NCBI RefSeq assembly: GCF_041435015.1
Contig: NZ_CP107989.1
Location: forward strand, 1 to 64,000
Direction of reading: 5' to 3'
Source: Streptomyces canus
GTDB taxonomy: Bacteria; Actinomycetota; Actinomycetes; Streptomycetales; Streptomycetaceae
DNA: 64,000 nucleotides
Numbering within the stretch: the first letter of the stretch is position 1; every line of letters begins with the position of its first letter. Below the pieces are notes generated by a model. The model was not told the DNA's origin. It searched no databases and saw only the letters and a program-made list of their open reading frames with translations. Shown here piece after piece: positions 1 to 8,577 of the stretch. Made by a program: the position numbers and the translations under genes.

Positions 1-28
1 AGGGAACGGCTCCGCTGACGCTCCGCCA

Positions 29-127
29 GATTCCCCCGCGAGCGTGGAATCGAATTCCGCAAGCGGAATTCTGGGTGCGTGTCAATTCGCGCAAGCGCGA
101 ATTGGGGAATCCCGCAAGCGGGATTCC
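29..127. repeat. Array of palindromes with shared core CGCAAGCG
   Basis: Three perfect inverted repeats follow each other at 52-71 (9-bp arms), 83-104 (10-bp arms) and 106-127 (10-bp arms). Each has a 2-base AA centre inside the octamer CGCAAGCG, but the outer arm sequences differ. A weaker fourth copy (arms gattcc/ggaatc) lies at 29-51. Different arms around one core suggest selection for hairpin structure. Streptomyces telomeres carry comparable palindrome clusters, but this resemblance is only an inference. Confidence 0.85.
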
Positions 128-535
128 TGGGGCTGGCAGTGGGGGGTGGGTGCGTCAGGCGCGGGTCTGTGTAGGGCTTGGGATTCCCGGCTATCATCTC
201 TGTAACGGATGTGACGGACCGTCGGACTGATGGGGTGCCGGCCTCGCGGTGGTGACGGGTTCCGCTGCGCTCCACCCTGAACTCCTCCCCCGCTGGCTGG
301 CCTGTCCCGACATGTTTGCCAATGGCCTGTCAGCCTACAGGGTAACCGGCCGTTCGCGAGTGAGATTGAGTCACTGTGTCACCCTCGGGCGCAGGAGTTG
401 GTGTGCGGGTGATGCATCACGAGTTGTGGCTGTGTAGAGTCTGGGATTAGGTGCTACACCCTACCGCCGCGCACCTTGCGCCTGGATTCTATTTGCTATT
501 ACGCGCTGCATTCCGCGAAAGGGAGAGCACGGGGC
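128..535. other. Non-coding leader before the helicase gene
   Basis: About 400 bases hold no open frame with actinobacterial codon bias. A 62-codon frame at 249-437 has no ribosome binding site and no recognisable domain. No clear promoter or terminator was found. Confidence 0.5.
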
Positions 536-2296
536 ATGGCCGTGAAGTTGCGTGATCACCAGATCGAGGCCGTTGCTGCCATTGTGCGGGGTCTTGATGT
601 TCCGCCGGGTGGTATTCCCTGGAATGGTCTTCGTGGGCAGGTGCACGCCGCGTGTGGGACGGGGAAGACCATCATGGCGGCGGCGTCGGCGAGGCGGCTT
701 GTGCCCAGGGGGCGTGTGCTCGTGCTGGTGCCGACGCTGGATCTGCTGGCGCAGACGGTGAGGGCGTGGCATGAGGCCGGGCACAAGGGGCCGGCGGTTG
801 CGGTGTGTTCGCTTCAGGACGATCCGGGGCTGTGGTCGTTGAAGGTGCGCTCCACGACGAACCCGATCCAGTTGGCGCTGTGGCATGGGCAGGGGCCGGT
901 GACCATCTACGCCACCTACGCGTCTTTGGGTGTACTGGCGGAGGCTTTCGAGGGTGTCTACGGCCAGCAGTTGGCCCCGGTGGACTTGGCGGTGGTTGAT
1001 GAGGCGCACCGGACGTCAGGGTCGATGGGGAAGGCTTGGGCGGCCATCCATGACCAGAGCGTCATCCCGGCGTACCGGCGGCTGTACCTGACGGCCACAC
1101 CGCGGATCTGGGAAGAGCGGCTGAGCCGGGAGGTTGCTGAGGGAGTGCGGGATCCGCTGCCGCGGGAGATGGCAGCGTCCATGGACGACGAGACCGTCTT
1201 CGGGCCCGTCCTGTACAAGCTCAGCTTGGCGTCGGCCGTCTCGCGGGGGTTGCTGGCGCGGTACCAGATCATCGTCCTGGAGCTGAAGGACCCGGTCGTC
1301 ACCCCGGAGAAGCTGATGGGCGAGGAGCGGCACAGCGAGGAAGTGCGCGGGCAGCGGCTCGGAGCCCTGCAGGCCGCGCTCCTGCACACGATGGCGCAGC
1401 ACGACCTGTCGACGTGCATCACCTTCCACCACCGCACCATCGAGGCACAGGCCTACGCAGAGGGCTTGGAGCGAGTGGCGGCGAAGCTGCACGCGGATCA
1501 GCCGGAGACGTACCCGGCTCGGATCTGGGCCGACTGGCTGTGCGGCGAACACGTCCCCGAACGTCGGCGGGAGGTTCTCGGCTCGTTCGGGTCCACGGCG
1601 CAGCGGGCCGTGCTCTCCAACTGCCGTGTCCTGGGCGAGGGCGTCGACATCCGCGCGGTGGACTCCGTCGCCCTGCTGGACCCCAAGGGCGCGCCGCACG
1701 ACATCGTCCAGGCCATCGGCCGGGCACTCCGCCAAAAGCCCGGACAAGGCAAACTCGCCTCCTTGATCGTGCCCGTCTTCCTCCAGCCCGGAGAGCAGCC
1801 CGAGGACATGTTCACCTCCGGGTCCTACCGGCCCCTGGTGAAAGTCCTGGAAGGACTGCGGGCCCACGATGAAGAAGCCGTGGAACTGCTGGCCATTCCC
1901 CAAGAGCCCCGGAAGGACGTCGCCCAACCGTCCGTGAACATCGGCACGCCGCCCGAGGAAGGCGAAGCCGAATCACGGCTGCTGCTCCGATTCGCCGCCC
2001 CCAGAGATCCCGTGACGGTCGCCGACTGGGTCAGCTTCAACGTGATCGACACCGAACGCCAGGACTGGGCCCGCGCCTGGACGAAACTCAAGACATACGT
2101 CGAACGGGTCGGGAACGCCCGCGTGCCCTACGCACACCGCGAAGGCGCCACACCACTAGGACAATGGATCGCAGAACAACGACGCGCCCACACAGCCGGA
2201 CAGATGACCGGCCAACGCACCCGACGGCTCGAACAACTCGGCACATCTACGCGGGCGACCGCTGGAACACCGCCGATCTGGGCGCGTCGAAGCTGA
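536..2296 (+). CDS. DEAD/DEAH-box helicase, C-terminally truncated
   Basis: Superfamily 2 helicase expected to couple ATP hydrolysis to DNA or RNA unwinding. Visible motifs are Walker A GTGKT (residues 41-45 from this start), DEAH in AVVDEAHRTSG, motif III LTATPR, and motifs V/VI in GEGVDIRAVD...QAIGRALRQK. A helicase-associated (HA) repeat begins near WARAWTKLKTYVERVGNARV. Streptomyces relatives normally continue with more HA repeats, but here similarity stops at LEQLG (near 2240) and an unrelated 17-residue tail leads to the stop. ATG 536 is preferred because a purine-rich stretch precedes it and the family domain starts there; an upstream start at 476 is possible. Such helicases are common near ends of Streptomyces replicons. 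Confidence 0.8.
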   Translation: MAVKLRDHQIEAVAAIVRGLDVPPGGIPWNGLRGQVHAACGTGKTIMAAASARRLVPRGRVLVLVPTLDLLAQTVRAWHEAGHKGPAVAVCSLQDDPGLWSLKVRSTTNPIQLALWHGQGPVTIYATYASLGVLAEAFEGVYGQQLAPVDLAVVDEAHRTSGSMGKAWAAIHDQSVIPAYRRLYLTATPRIWEERLSREVAEGVRDPLPREMAASMDDETVFGPVLYKLSLASAVSRGLLARYQIIVLELKDPVVTPEKLMGEERHSEEVRGQRLGALQAALLHTMAQHDLSTCITFHHRTIEAQAYAEGLERVAAKLHADQPETYPARIWADWLCGEHVPERRREVLGSFGSTAQRAVLSNCRVLGEGVDIRAVDSVALLDPKGAPHDIVQAIGRALRQKPGQGKLASLIVPVFLQPGEQPEDMFTSGSYRPLVKVLEGLRAHDEEAVELLAIPQEPRKDVAQPSVNIGTPPEEGEAESRLLLRFAAPRDPVTVADWVSFNVIDTERQDWARAWTKLKTYVERVGNARVPYAHREGATPLGQWIAEQRRAHTAGQMTGQRTRRLEQLGTSTRATAGTPPIWARRS

Positions 2297-2352
2297 TGTG
2301 GCTTCCCCTGACCATCAGGGGTACTGACCGAGAACTGAACTGTTCCGGTTAA
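2242..2352 (+). pseudogene. C-terminal fragment of a GH43-like galactosidase
   Basis: In a frame different from the helicase, these bases encode HIYAGDRWNTADLGASKLMW followed by LPL and a short tail to a stop. The pattern GDRW-(N)-DLG-S-x-x-WLPL is how I remember the C-terminal blade of family 43 beta-galactosidases (exo-beta-1,3-galactanase type). Nothing upstream in this frame belongs to such an enzyme, so this is the tail of a lost gene joined to the truncated helicase. Family identity is from memory. Confidence 0.5.
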
Positions 2353-2358
2353 TGGAAC
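2342..2358. promoter_or_regulatory. Operator GTTCC-N7-GGAAC, site 1
   Basis: Exact palindrome with spacer GGTTAAT, 82 bases before the hydratase start at 2441. It is the first of ten exact or one-mismatch copies in the window; the proposed binder is the IclR regulator at 21476-22255. Confidence 0.7.
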
Positions 2359-2440
2359 ATGTTCTGCCGTGCTCGGGGTGTGTCGTCTATCCAAGGAGTG
2401 CCGCATTCGATTGCTGCACCCGCGCTTCCGGAGGTCGCCC

Positions 2441-3274
2441 ATGCCGTCCCATTCGTCCCGCACGCCATCCCCGGAGACGAAAAAAACGGCCCACGCCCTC
2501 TGGGAGGCTGAGCAGTCCGGTACGCCATGTCCGCCGGTACGCGACCAGTTGCCTGCCGGAGATGTGAGCAGCGCCTACGCCGTGCAGCGCCTCAACGTCG
2601 AGCGCAAGCTCGCTCAGGGCGGTCGCCTCGTCGGTCGCAAGATCGGTCTGACCTCGCCTGCGGTGCAGGCCCAACTCGGCGTAGATCAGCCGGACTTCGG
2701 CGCGCTGCTGGCGGACATGGCGGTACCCGACGGCGGGACGGTGCCCTACGGACGGCTGCTCCAGCCCAAGATCGAGGCAGAGGTCGCGCTCGTGCTGGCG
2801 GCCGGCCTGCCGCACCCCGACACGACGGTCGCCGACGTGCTGCGAGCAGTGGACTTCGCCCTCCCCGCCCTGGAGATCGTCGACAGCCGGATCGCGGACT
2901 GGGACATCAGTCTGATCGACACGGTCGCCGACAACGCCTCCTCCGGCCTGTTCGTCCTCGGCGCAACACCAGTGCCGCTGACCTCTGTCGATCTGCGCGC
3001 CGTGCGCATGACGCTCAGTCGCGACGGCGAGGAGGTCTCGCACGGCACCGGCGCCGACTGCCTCGACGGCCCCCTGAACGCGGCCGTGTGGCTCGCGTCG
3101 ACGCTGGCCGGGATGGGCGATCCGCTGCGCGCCGGCGACGTCGTGCTGACCGGCGCCCTCGGCCCCATGGCTGTCGCCACCCCCGGCAGCCGCTTCGAAG
3201 CGGTCATCTCCGGACTCGGCTCCGTACGCGTCGGCTTCGCACCCGCATCCGACCAGAAGGCAGGGCAGCAGTGA
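2441..3274 (+). CDS. mhpD: 2-keto-4-pentenoate hydratase
   Basis: 277 residues of the MhpD/BphH/DmpE hydratase family, which adds water to 2-hydroxypenta-2,4-dienoate to give 4-hydroxy-2-oxovalerate in meta-cleavage pathways. Family features include [20 protein letters not shown], the acidic metal-site segment [10 protein letters not shown], and [11 protein letters not shown] followed by [13 protein letters not shown] 2441 has GGAGGT five bases upstream; a longer frame from 2369 is less likely. The stop overlaps the next GTG start (GTGA at 3271), so it is translationally coupled to mhpF and mhpE. An IclR-type site precedes it. Confidence 0.93.
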   Translation: MPSHSSRTPSPETKKTAHALWEAEQSGTPCPPVRDQLPAGDVSSAYAVQRLNVERKLAQGGRLVGRKIGLTSPAVQAQLGVDQPDFGALLADMAVPDGGTVPYGRLLQPKIEAEVALVLAAGLPHPDTTVADVLRAVDFALPALEIVDSRIADWDISLIDTVADNASSGLFVLGATPVPLTSVDLRAVRMTLSRDGEEVSHGTGADCLDGPLNAAVWLASTLAGMGDPLRAGDVVLTGALGPMAVATPGSRFEAVISGLGSVRVGFAPASDQKAGQQ

Positions 3275-4266
3275 CCACCACAACACCTTCTCCCCGTACC
3301 AAGGTGGCCGTCATCGGCTCGGGGAACATCGGCACCGACCTCATGATCAAGGTTCTGCGGCTATCGGAGAGCCTGGAGATCGCTGCCATGGTGGGCATCG
3401 ATCCGGATTCCGACGGTCTCGCCCGGGCGAAGCGCCTCAAGGTCGCCACCACGCACGAGGGCATCGACGGCCTGGTCGGCATGGACGAGTTCCAGGACGT
3501 GAGGATCGTCTTCGACGCCACCTCCGCCGGCGCTCACCGCCACCACGACGAGGTGCTGCGCGCGCACGGCAAGACGGTGGTCGACCTCACCCCCGCCGCA
3601 CTGGGACCGTACGTCGTCCCGCCGGTCAACGGCGCCGCGCATCTGGACGCGACGAACGTGAACATGGTCACCTGCGGCGGCCAGGCCACCATCCCGATCG
3701 TCGCCGCCGTGAACGCCGTCACGCCCGTGCACTACGGCGAGATCGTCGCCTCCATCTCGTCCCGCTCGGCCGGTCCGGGTACCCGGGCCAACATCGACGA
3801 GTTCACCGAGACCACGTCGTCTGCCATTGAGAAGGTGGGTGGCGCGGCGCGCGGCAAGGCGATCATCATCCTCAATCCGGCCGAACCGCCGCTGATCATG
3901 CGTGACACCGTGCACTGCCTGGTCTCCGACTGCGCCACGGAGGCCGTCACCGCGTCGATCGAAGAGATGGTCGGGCGGGTGCAGGCGTACGTGCCCGGTT
4001 ACCGCCTGAAGCAGAAGGTGCAGTTCGAGCGGGCGGCCGCTGACGACCCGCTGCACACCCTCGCCCGCGGCGGTGGCGACGCACTGAAGGTGTCCGTCTT
4101 CCTGGAGGTGGAGGGCGCCGCCCACTACCTGCCGGCCTACGCCGGCAACCTCGACATCATGACCTCGGCCGCGCTGCGCACCGCGGAGCGCATGGCCGGC
4201 CTCCCCCACTCTCGGCTTCGCTCGAGCGGGGGGACCCCCATCGCCCCGGAGGTGGCGTCCCGATGA
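3271..4266 (+). CDS. mhpF: Acetaldehyde dehydrogenase (acetylating)
   Basis: 331 residues; oxidises acetaldehyde with NAD+ and CoA to acetyl-CoA and forms a channelling complex with the aldolase encoded next. The nucleotide-binding motif [17 protein letters not shown] lies near residues 14-30, and the catalytic cysteine is C135 in [12 protein letters not shown]. The acyl-site segment [18 protein letters not shown] is present. GTG start overlaps the mhpD stop, and the stop overlaps the mhpE start (ATGA). The C-terminus is about 20 residues longer than usual because a short genomic repeat lies in frame inside the gene (4200-4240). Confidence 0.93.
   Translation: MTTTTPSPRTKVAVIGSGNIGTDLMIKVLRLSESLEIAAMVGIDPDSDGLARAKRLKVATTHEGIDGLVGMDEFQDVRIVFDATSAGAHRHHDEVLRAHGKTVVDLTPAALGPYVVPPVNGAAHLDATNVNMVTCGGQATIPIVAAVNAVTPVHYGEIVASISSRSAGPGTRANIDEFTETTSSAIEKVGGAARGKAIIILNPAEPPLIMRDTVHCLVSDCATEAVTASIEEMVGRVQAYVPGYRLKQKVQFERAAADDPLHTLARGGGDALKVSVFLEVEGAAHYLPAYAGNLDIMTSAALRTAERMAGLPHSRLRSSGGTPIAPEVASR
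4200..4240. repeat. Short Streptomyces-type palindromic repeat inside mhpF
   Basis: A GC-rich inverted repeat of roughly 40 bases, running from ctcccccact through cgctcgagcg to gggaccccca, is inserted near the 3' end of mhpF. I recognise this as a repeat scattered between genes in many Streptomyces genomes. Here it is read in frame as [12 protein letters not shown], so it extends the protein without destroying it. Confidence 0.65.
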
Positions 4267-5279
4267 CCCGTCTGTACGTCCAGGACGTCACCCTGCGGGA
4301 CGGCATGCACGCCGTCCGCCACCGCTACACCGTCGACCAGGCCCGCACCATCGCCGCCGCCCTCGACACGGCCGGAGTGTCCGCCATCGAGATCGCCCAC
4401 GGCGACGGATTGTCCGGCTCCAGCATCAACTACGGCGTCGGCGCGCACACCGACTGGGAGTGGATCGAAGCGGTCCTGGACGCCGTACACCAGGCGACCC
4501 CCACCACTCTGCTGCTCCCCGGTATCGGCACCATCCACGATCTGAAGCAGGCCCACTCCCTCGGCATCCGCTCGGTGCGCATAGCCACGCACTGCACCGA
4601 GGCCGACATCTCCGCCCAGCACATCGCCGCCGCGCGCGAGTTGGGCATGGACGTCGCCGGGTTCCTGATGATGTCCCACATGGCCGAACCGGCCGAACTC
4701 GCCCGCCAGGCCAAGCTGATGGAGTCCTATGGCGCGCACTGCGTCTACGTAACCGACTCGGGGGGCCGCCTCACCATGGACGGCGTCCGCGACCGCTTCC
4801 GCGCCTATCGGGACGTCCTGGACCCTGCCACCGAACTGGGCATCCACGCCCACCACAACCTCGGCCTGGGCGTGGCCAACTCGGTCGTCGCCGTCGAGAA
4901 CGGCGTCACCCGCGTCGACGCCTCCCTCGCAGGGCAGGGCGCCGGGGCGGGCAACTGCCCCCTGGAAGCCTTCATCGCGGTCGCCGACCTGATGGGCTGG
5001 GAGCACGGCTGCGACCTGTTCCCCCTGATGGACGCCGCCGACGACATCGTACGACCGCTGCAGGACCGCGAGGTGCGGGTGGACCGCGAGACCCTCACTC
5101 TCGGCTACGCGGGCGTGTACTCGAGCTTCCTGCGGCACGCCGAGAAGGCCTCCGAGCGTTACGGCATCGACACCCGCGCCATTCTCGTCGAGGTCGGACG
5201 CCGCAAGATGGTCGGCGGCCAGGAGGACATGATCACCGACATCGCCCTCGACCTCGTGTCCCAGGCGTCGTCGGCCTGA
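4263..5279 (+). CDS. mhpE: 4-hydroxy-2-oxovalerate aldolase
   Basis: 338 residues; cleaves 4-hydroxy-2-oxovalerate to pyruvate and acetaldehyde. The DRE-type TIM barrel starts with [15 protein letters not shown] (catalytic Arg and metal Asp), and the metal-binding histidines are in [16 protein letters not shown] conserved [12 protein letters not shown] loop follows, and the C-terminal part corresponds to the DmpG dehydrogenase-contact domain. The start overlaps mhpF (ATGA). It is the last gene of the mhpDFE operon and is followed by a strong hairpin. Length is normal for the family. Confidence 0.95.
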   Translation: MTRLYVQDVTLRDGMHAVRHRYTVDQARTIAAALDTAGVSAIEIAHGDGLSGSSINYGVGAHTDWEWIEAVLDAVHQATPTTLLLPGIGTIHDLKQAHSLGIRSVRIATHCTEADISAQHIAAARELGMDVAGFLMMSHMAEPAELARQAKLMESYGAHCVYVTDSGGRLTMDGVRDRFRAYRDVLDPATELGIHAHHNLGLGVANSVVAVENGVTRVDASLAGQGAGAGNCPLEAFIAVADLMGWEHGCDLFPLMDAADDIVRPLQDREVRVDRETLTLGYAGVYSSFLRHAEKASERYGIDTRAILVEVGRRKMVGGQEDMITDIALDLVSQASSA

Positions 5280-5375
5280 CGACGGGGAGGGGTGGGGCGG
5301 TGGGTGCCTTCGCGGGACACGCTGAGTGATCTCGTGTCTTGTGCCTGCTCCTCATCGCTGTTGGCGCGGAAACCC

Positions 5376-5411
5376 GGCAGGGGCCTGATCGACCGGGATC
5401 AGGCCCCTGCC
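5376..5411. terminator. Bidirectional terminator between convergent genes
   Basis: Perfect 15-bp inverted repeat (5376-5390 with 5397-5411) around a six-base loop, in the gap between mhpE and the convergent minus-strand gene. Its GC-rich stem without a U-tract is common for actinobacterial terminators. Confidence 0.8.
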
Positions 5412-5455
5412 CTGGTACTGGCTCCGGTGCCGGCCGTCGGCCCCTGATGCCTGCT

Positions 5456-6106
5456 TCAGTAGGCGACCGTGAATCGGTCGCGGATGTGTGAGGGACTCTC
5501 CAGCTCGTCGACGATCGCGATGGCGTAGTCGTCGAACGAGATCCCGGGCAGCGTCCCGTCCGGGGTTTGGAGCAGTTCCCGACCACCACGACGGAAACGG
5601 CCGGTGCGCTCACCCGGGCCGATTCCGGGCGGCGGAGCGAGGTAGATCCAGTCCAGGTCGTCGACCTGCTCCAGCAGCTTCCAGAAGTGCGCCGCGGCGG
5701 CGGCCGATTTCGCGAATTCCGCGGGGAAGACGTCCGTGTCCATGACGCGTGTCTTCGTGCCCGGCACGAGCAGGGTTCCGCTTCCGCCCGTGACGAAGTA
5801 GAGCGGCGCCTTCGATTCCCTGACGGACGAGATCAGCCGGGCGTGGTCTGTTTTGGCGTACTGGATCGCCGTGACGACCACGTCGTGGCCCGTGATGACG
5901 GGCACGAGCTGGGCGGAGTCGTTGGCGTCGGCCTCGACGGTCCGTACCGACGGGTGGGATGCGACGAGCTCCGGATGGGTTGTCACGGCGGTGACCCGGT
6001 GTCCCCGTGCGATGAGCTCGGCGATCAGGGGGCGGCCGACGCTGCCGGTGGCACCCACCACCGCGACGTTCAACGACGGACCGGACGTGCTGTGTGATTC
6101 AGCCAT
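5456..6106 (-). CDS. NAD(P)-binding reductase, NmrA/YwnB-like
   Basis: 216 residues with an N-terminal Rossmann motif VAVVGATGSVGRPLIAELIARG and no conserved SDR Tyr-x3-Lys in the usual place. This matches the NmrA-like atypical SDR group, whose members act as NAD(P)H-dependent reductases or redox sensors. Substrate is unknown. ATG 6106 overlaps the end of a broken quinone oxidoreductase on the same strand, so the two were probably once an operon. The role in the catabolic cluster is unclear; it may be a passenger. Confidence 0.75.
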   Translation of the reverse strand: MAESHSTSGPSLNVAVVGATGSVGRPLIAELIARGHRVTAVTTHPELVASHPSVRTVEADANDSAQLVPVITGHDVVVTAIQYAKTDHARLISSVRESKAPLYFVTGGSGTLLVPGTKTRVMDTDVFPAEFAKSAAAAAHFWKLLEQVDDLDWIYLAPPPGIGPGERTGRFRRGGRELLQTPDGTLPGISFDDYAIAIVDELESPSHIRDRFTVAY

Positions 6107-6762
6107 GGACTTTGCTCACTTTCATCACTGCGACCATCGGCGCTCCGTAGAGCATGTCCACCCACCAGATCGAATCCGCCCTGGCTCGCCTTCCGGAGCG
6201 CGGCGGGACAGTCGTCGTCCAGCCGGACGGCCTCGTCCGCTCCCCGCTCCTTGAGGGCGTCGAGCACGGCGGGGTTGCGGCCCGCCACCACCCGTCCGGC
6301 ACCGAGGACTTTGGCCGCCTGGATCGCAATCCGACCGACGCTGCCCGTGGCCCCGAGGACCAGAACCTGCTCACCCTGGCGGAGACCGGCCTTCCGGGTC
6401 AGGGACAGCCGCGCGGAGATTCCGGCCACGCCGATCGCGAGCGCGGCACCGTCCGCCAGCGCGTCCGGGATCTCCTGCACCGAGTCCGCCGAGGTGACCG
6501 CCCGCTCAGCGAACGAGCCATGTGGCAGGTGCGTGCGTCCGAAGTCGACGCGAGTTCCGTCACCGACGGTGCCGACGCCCTCGGAGCCTGACACATAGGG
6601 AACCGGCGGAGGTTGGTTGACTCCGGCCGCGACCACCAAGTCATGCGGGTTGACCCCGGCGGCCGTGACGGTCACAACCGTGCCGTGCTCGGTCGGGCGG
6701 GGTTCGTCGACCTCCTGCAGCGCAGGGGCCCCTCTGGCTCTTGTAATGACAGCTGCTCGCAT
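6099..6762 (-). pseudogene. Truncated, frameshifted quinone oxidoreductase (MDR family)
   Basis: The start MRAAVITRARGAPALQEVDE (6762), the region around GVNPHDLVVAAG, and the cofactor motif LVLGATGSVGRIAIQAAKVLG identify a zinc-independent medium-chain dehydrogenase. After GGFDLV near 6165 one extra G shifts the frame; corrected reading gives VDMLYGAPMVAVMKVSK, the expected continuation. Even so, the protein stops near residue 220, where family members run to about 320. It is therefore both frameshifted and C-terminally truncated, ending in the start of the next gene. An operator-like site lies 42 bases upstream of its start. Confidence 0.75.
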
Positions 6763-6804
6763 GACGGCGACGCTAGGCCGGACGGCCAGAGCTGCCGAGC
6801 GCCG

Positions 6805-6821
6805 GTTTCGGCTGCTGGAAC
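6805..6821. promoter_or_regulatory. Operator-like site 2 (GTTTC-N7-GGAAC)
   Basis: One mismatch from the cluster palindrome. It lies 42 bases before the start of the minus-strand quinone oxidoreductase relic at 6762. Confidence 0.5.
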
Positions 6822-6965
6822 CCCGGAGGCGGCACGATGACGCCCGGAGCCCGTGGCGTGGCCGGGGCGGCGCCGGTGCGCTCGGTCGAGACGTGCTCGA
6901 CATGTCCAGGGGGATCGGATTCAGCTTTGTTTCTGCCGCGTGGACGCCAACGCGCGAGTGACGGG

Positions 6966-6982
6966 GTTCCGGGGGGTGGAAC
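6966..6982. promoter_or_regulatory. Operator GTTCC-N7-GGAAC, site 3
   Basis: Exact palindrome with spacer GGGGGGT, 71 bases before the hydrolase start at 7054. Together with site 2 it fills the divergent promoter region. Confidence 0.7.
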
Positions 6983-7053
6983 AACCTCCTGCCGTCACAA
7001 CGGTGGCGTGTGAATCATGGCGGTCTGCAGCACATGTCAAGTGAGGAGTGAGC

Positions 7054-7905
7054 ATGGCCGACGCACCGATCACCACGACCAAGGTCGCGGTCGGAGAGTA
7101 CGAATTCCAGCTGAACGCTTCCGGTGACAAGTCCAAGCCGGCCCTCCTGTTCCTGCACGGTTCCGGACCGGGCGCGACCGGCCTCTCGAACTGGGAAGCG
7201 GTGCTGAAGGATCTCGGGAACGACTACTACTGCCTCGCGCCGGACGTCATCGGCTTCGGCGACTCCAGCCACCCCGAGCCGCCGCCGCAGGGCATGGCGG
7301 CCTTCACCCAGCTCCGAGTCGACACCCTGATCGGGCTGCTGGACGAGCTGGGACTGGAGAAGGCGGTCCTCGTCGGCAACTCCATGGGCGGCATATGGTC
7401 GCTCGGTGCGACGCTGCAGGCGCCGGAGCGGGTCGAGAAGATCGTTCTCATGGGTTCCGGCGGTTCGCCGATTCCGCCCGGTCCCGCGATCCCGTCGCTG
7501 GCCCTGTTCTACGACAATCCGACGACTGAGGCCATGCAGCACCTGCTGGAACAGTTCGTCTACGACCCGCAGCTGTTCGGCGGGGACCTGCGAAAGATCG
7601 CGGAGCAGCGGATCCCGCGCGCCGTGCGGCCGGATGTGGAACGCTCCCACCGGGCCACCTTCGTAGACGTCCTCGACCGGCCGTGGGCGCTGACGCCCGA
7701 GGACGCGGCCAAGATCGAGCAGGATGTTCTCGTCATCCACGGGCGTGAGGACCGGTTCGTTGTCTTCGACGGCGGCAAGTGGTTCTTCGACCACCTCCCG
7801 AACGTGCGGCTGTACGGCATCGGGAAGTGCGGCCACTGGACGCAGATCGAGCAGCACGACCGTTTCGTGGCCGCCGTGCGCGGCTTCGTCAGCGGGAGCC
7901 TGTGA
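7054..7905 (+). CDS. Meta-cleavage-product hydrolase (alpha/beta fold)
   Basis: 283 residues resembling MhpC/BphD/TodF C-C bond hydrolases, which split the semialdehyde or ketone product of extradiol cleavage into 2-hydroxypenta-2,4-dienoate and an acid. The oxyanion motif is LHGSGPGATGLSNW. The triad is S110 in GNSMGG, D233 in HGREDRF and H261 in KCGHW. The start was chosen at ATG 7054 because GAGGAG lies just upstream. The next gene starts inside its stop codon, indicating a two-gene operon. It supplies the substrate for MhpD. Confidence 0.9.
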   Translation: MADAPITTTKVAVGEYEFQLNASGDKSKPALLFLHGSGPGATGLSNWEAVLKDLGNDYYCLAPDVIGFGDSSHPEPPPQGMAAFTQLRVDTLIGLLDELGLEKAVLVGNSMGGIWSLGATLQAPERVEKIVLMGSGGSPIPPGPAIPSLALFYDNPTTEAMQHLLEQFVYDPQLFGGDLRKIAEQRIPRAVRPDVERSHRATFVDVLDRPWALTPEDAAKIEQDVLVIHGREDRFVVFDGGKWFFDHLPNVRLYGIGKCGHWTQIEQHDRFVAAVRGFVSGSL

Positions 7906-8435
7906 CAGTGCCGCTGTACGAGCTCGACGGGATCGCACCCGCCGTCCACCCGGACGCGTTCGTCGCGCCCACCGTCGTACTGATCGGCGACGTTGTCATC
8001 GAGGCGGGCGCGTCGGTCTGGTACAACGCGGTCCTGCGGGGCGACTACTCCCGCATCACAGTGCGCCGAGGAGCCAATGTGCAGGACGGCAGCGTGCTGC
8101 ATGGACCACCCGATCTGCCCACGGAGATCGGTCCCGGCGCGACCGTGGGGCATCTGTGCGTCGTGCACGGCGCGGTCATCGGGGAAGAGGCACTGATCGG
8201 GAACGGCAGCACCGTGCTCGACGGTGCGCGGGTCGGGGCGCGGTCGCTCGTCGCCGCGCATTCGCTGGTACCGGCCGGTTCGGACTTCCCGGCGGAGGCC
8301 CTGGTGGCGGGTATTCCGGCGGTGGTCAAGCGGTCCATCGTCGGAACGACCGCCGAGCAGTGGATACTGAACAACCCAGGTGTGTACGAGGTGTTGGCGC
8401 GAAGACACGCCGCGGGAATCAAACCAGTTCGGTGA
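7902..8435 (+). CDS. Gamma-class carbonic anhydrase / PaaY-like hexapeptide protein
   Basis: 177 residues of left-handed beta-helix hexapeptide repeats. The segment SVWYNAVLRGDYSRITVRRG with NVQDGSVLHG carries Arg and Asp residues typical of the gamma-carbonic anhydrase fold, and a histidine pair occurs in GHLCVVHGA. PaaY-type members of this family are thioesterases associated with aromatic catabolism, so hydrolysis of dead-end CoA esters or bicarbonate supply are both possible. GTG start overlaps the hydrolase stop (GTGA). Confidence 0.85.
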   Translation: MTVPLYELDGIAPAVHPDAFVAPTVVLIGDVVIEAGASVWYNAVLRGDYSRITVRRGANVQDGSVLHGPPDLPTEIGPGATVGHLCVVHGAVIGEEALIGNGSTVLDGARVGARSLVAAHSLVPAGSDFPAEALVAGIPAVVKRSIVGTTAEQWILNNPGVYEVLARRHAAGIKPVR

Positions 8436-8519
8436 GCATGGGCGGGAGCTGCCCCGGGATCGGCCCGATCAAGGCCGGTTCCGGGGCACTGCCGTTATCG
8501 GTGGCGTTCATGGCGATGA

Positions 8520-8536
8520 GTTCCAGTGACCGGCAC
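8520..8536. promoter_or_regulatory. Operator-like site 4 (GTTCC-N7-GGCAC)
   Basis: One mismatch from the palindrome, 41 bases before the ferredoxin reductase start. Sites 2, 8 and 10 have the same distance of 41-42 bases. Confidence 0.55.
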
Positions 8537-8577
8537 TCGACATTGTGGCCGCTGCCGGTAATTCCGACAGTGCATGC

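Noticed and set aside
1..127. Calling the left edge a replicon telomere
   Set aside because: Palindromes fit the idea, but the window start is arbitrary and no known telomere consensus or terminal-protein gene is visible.
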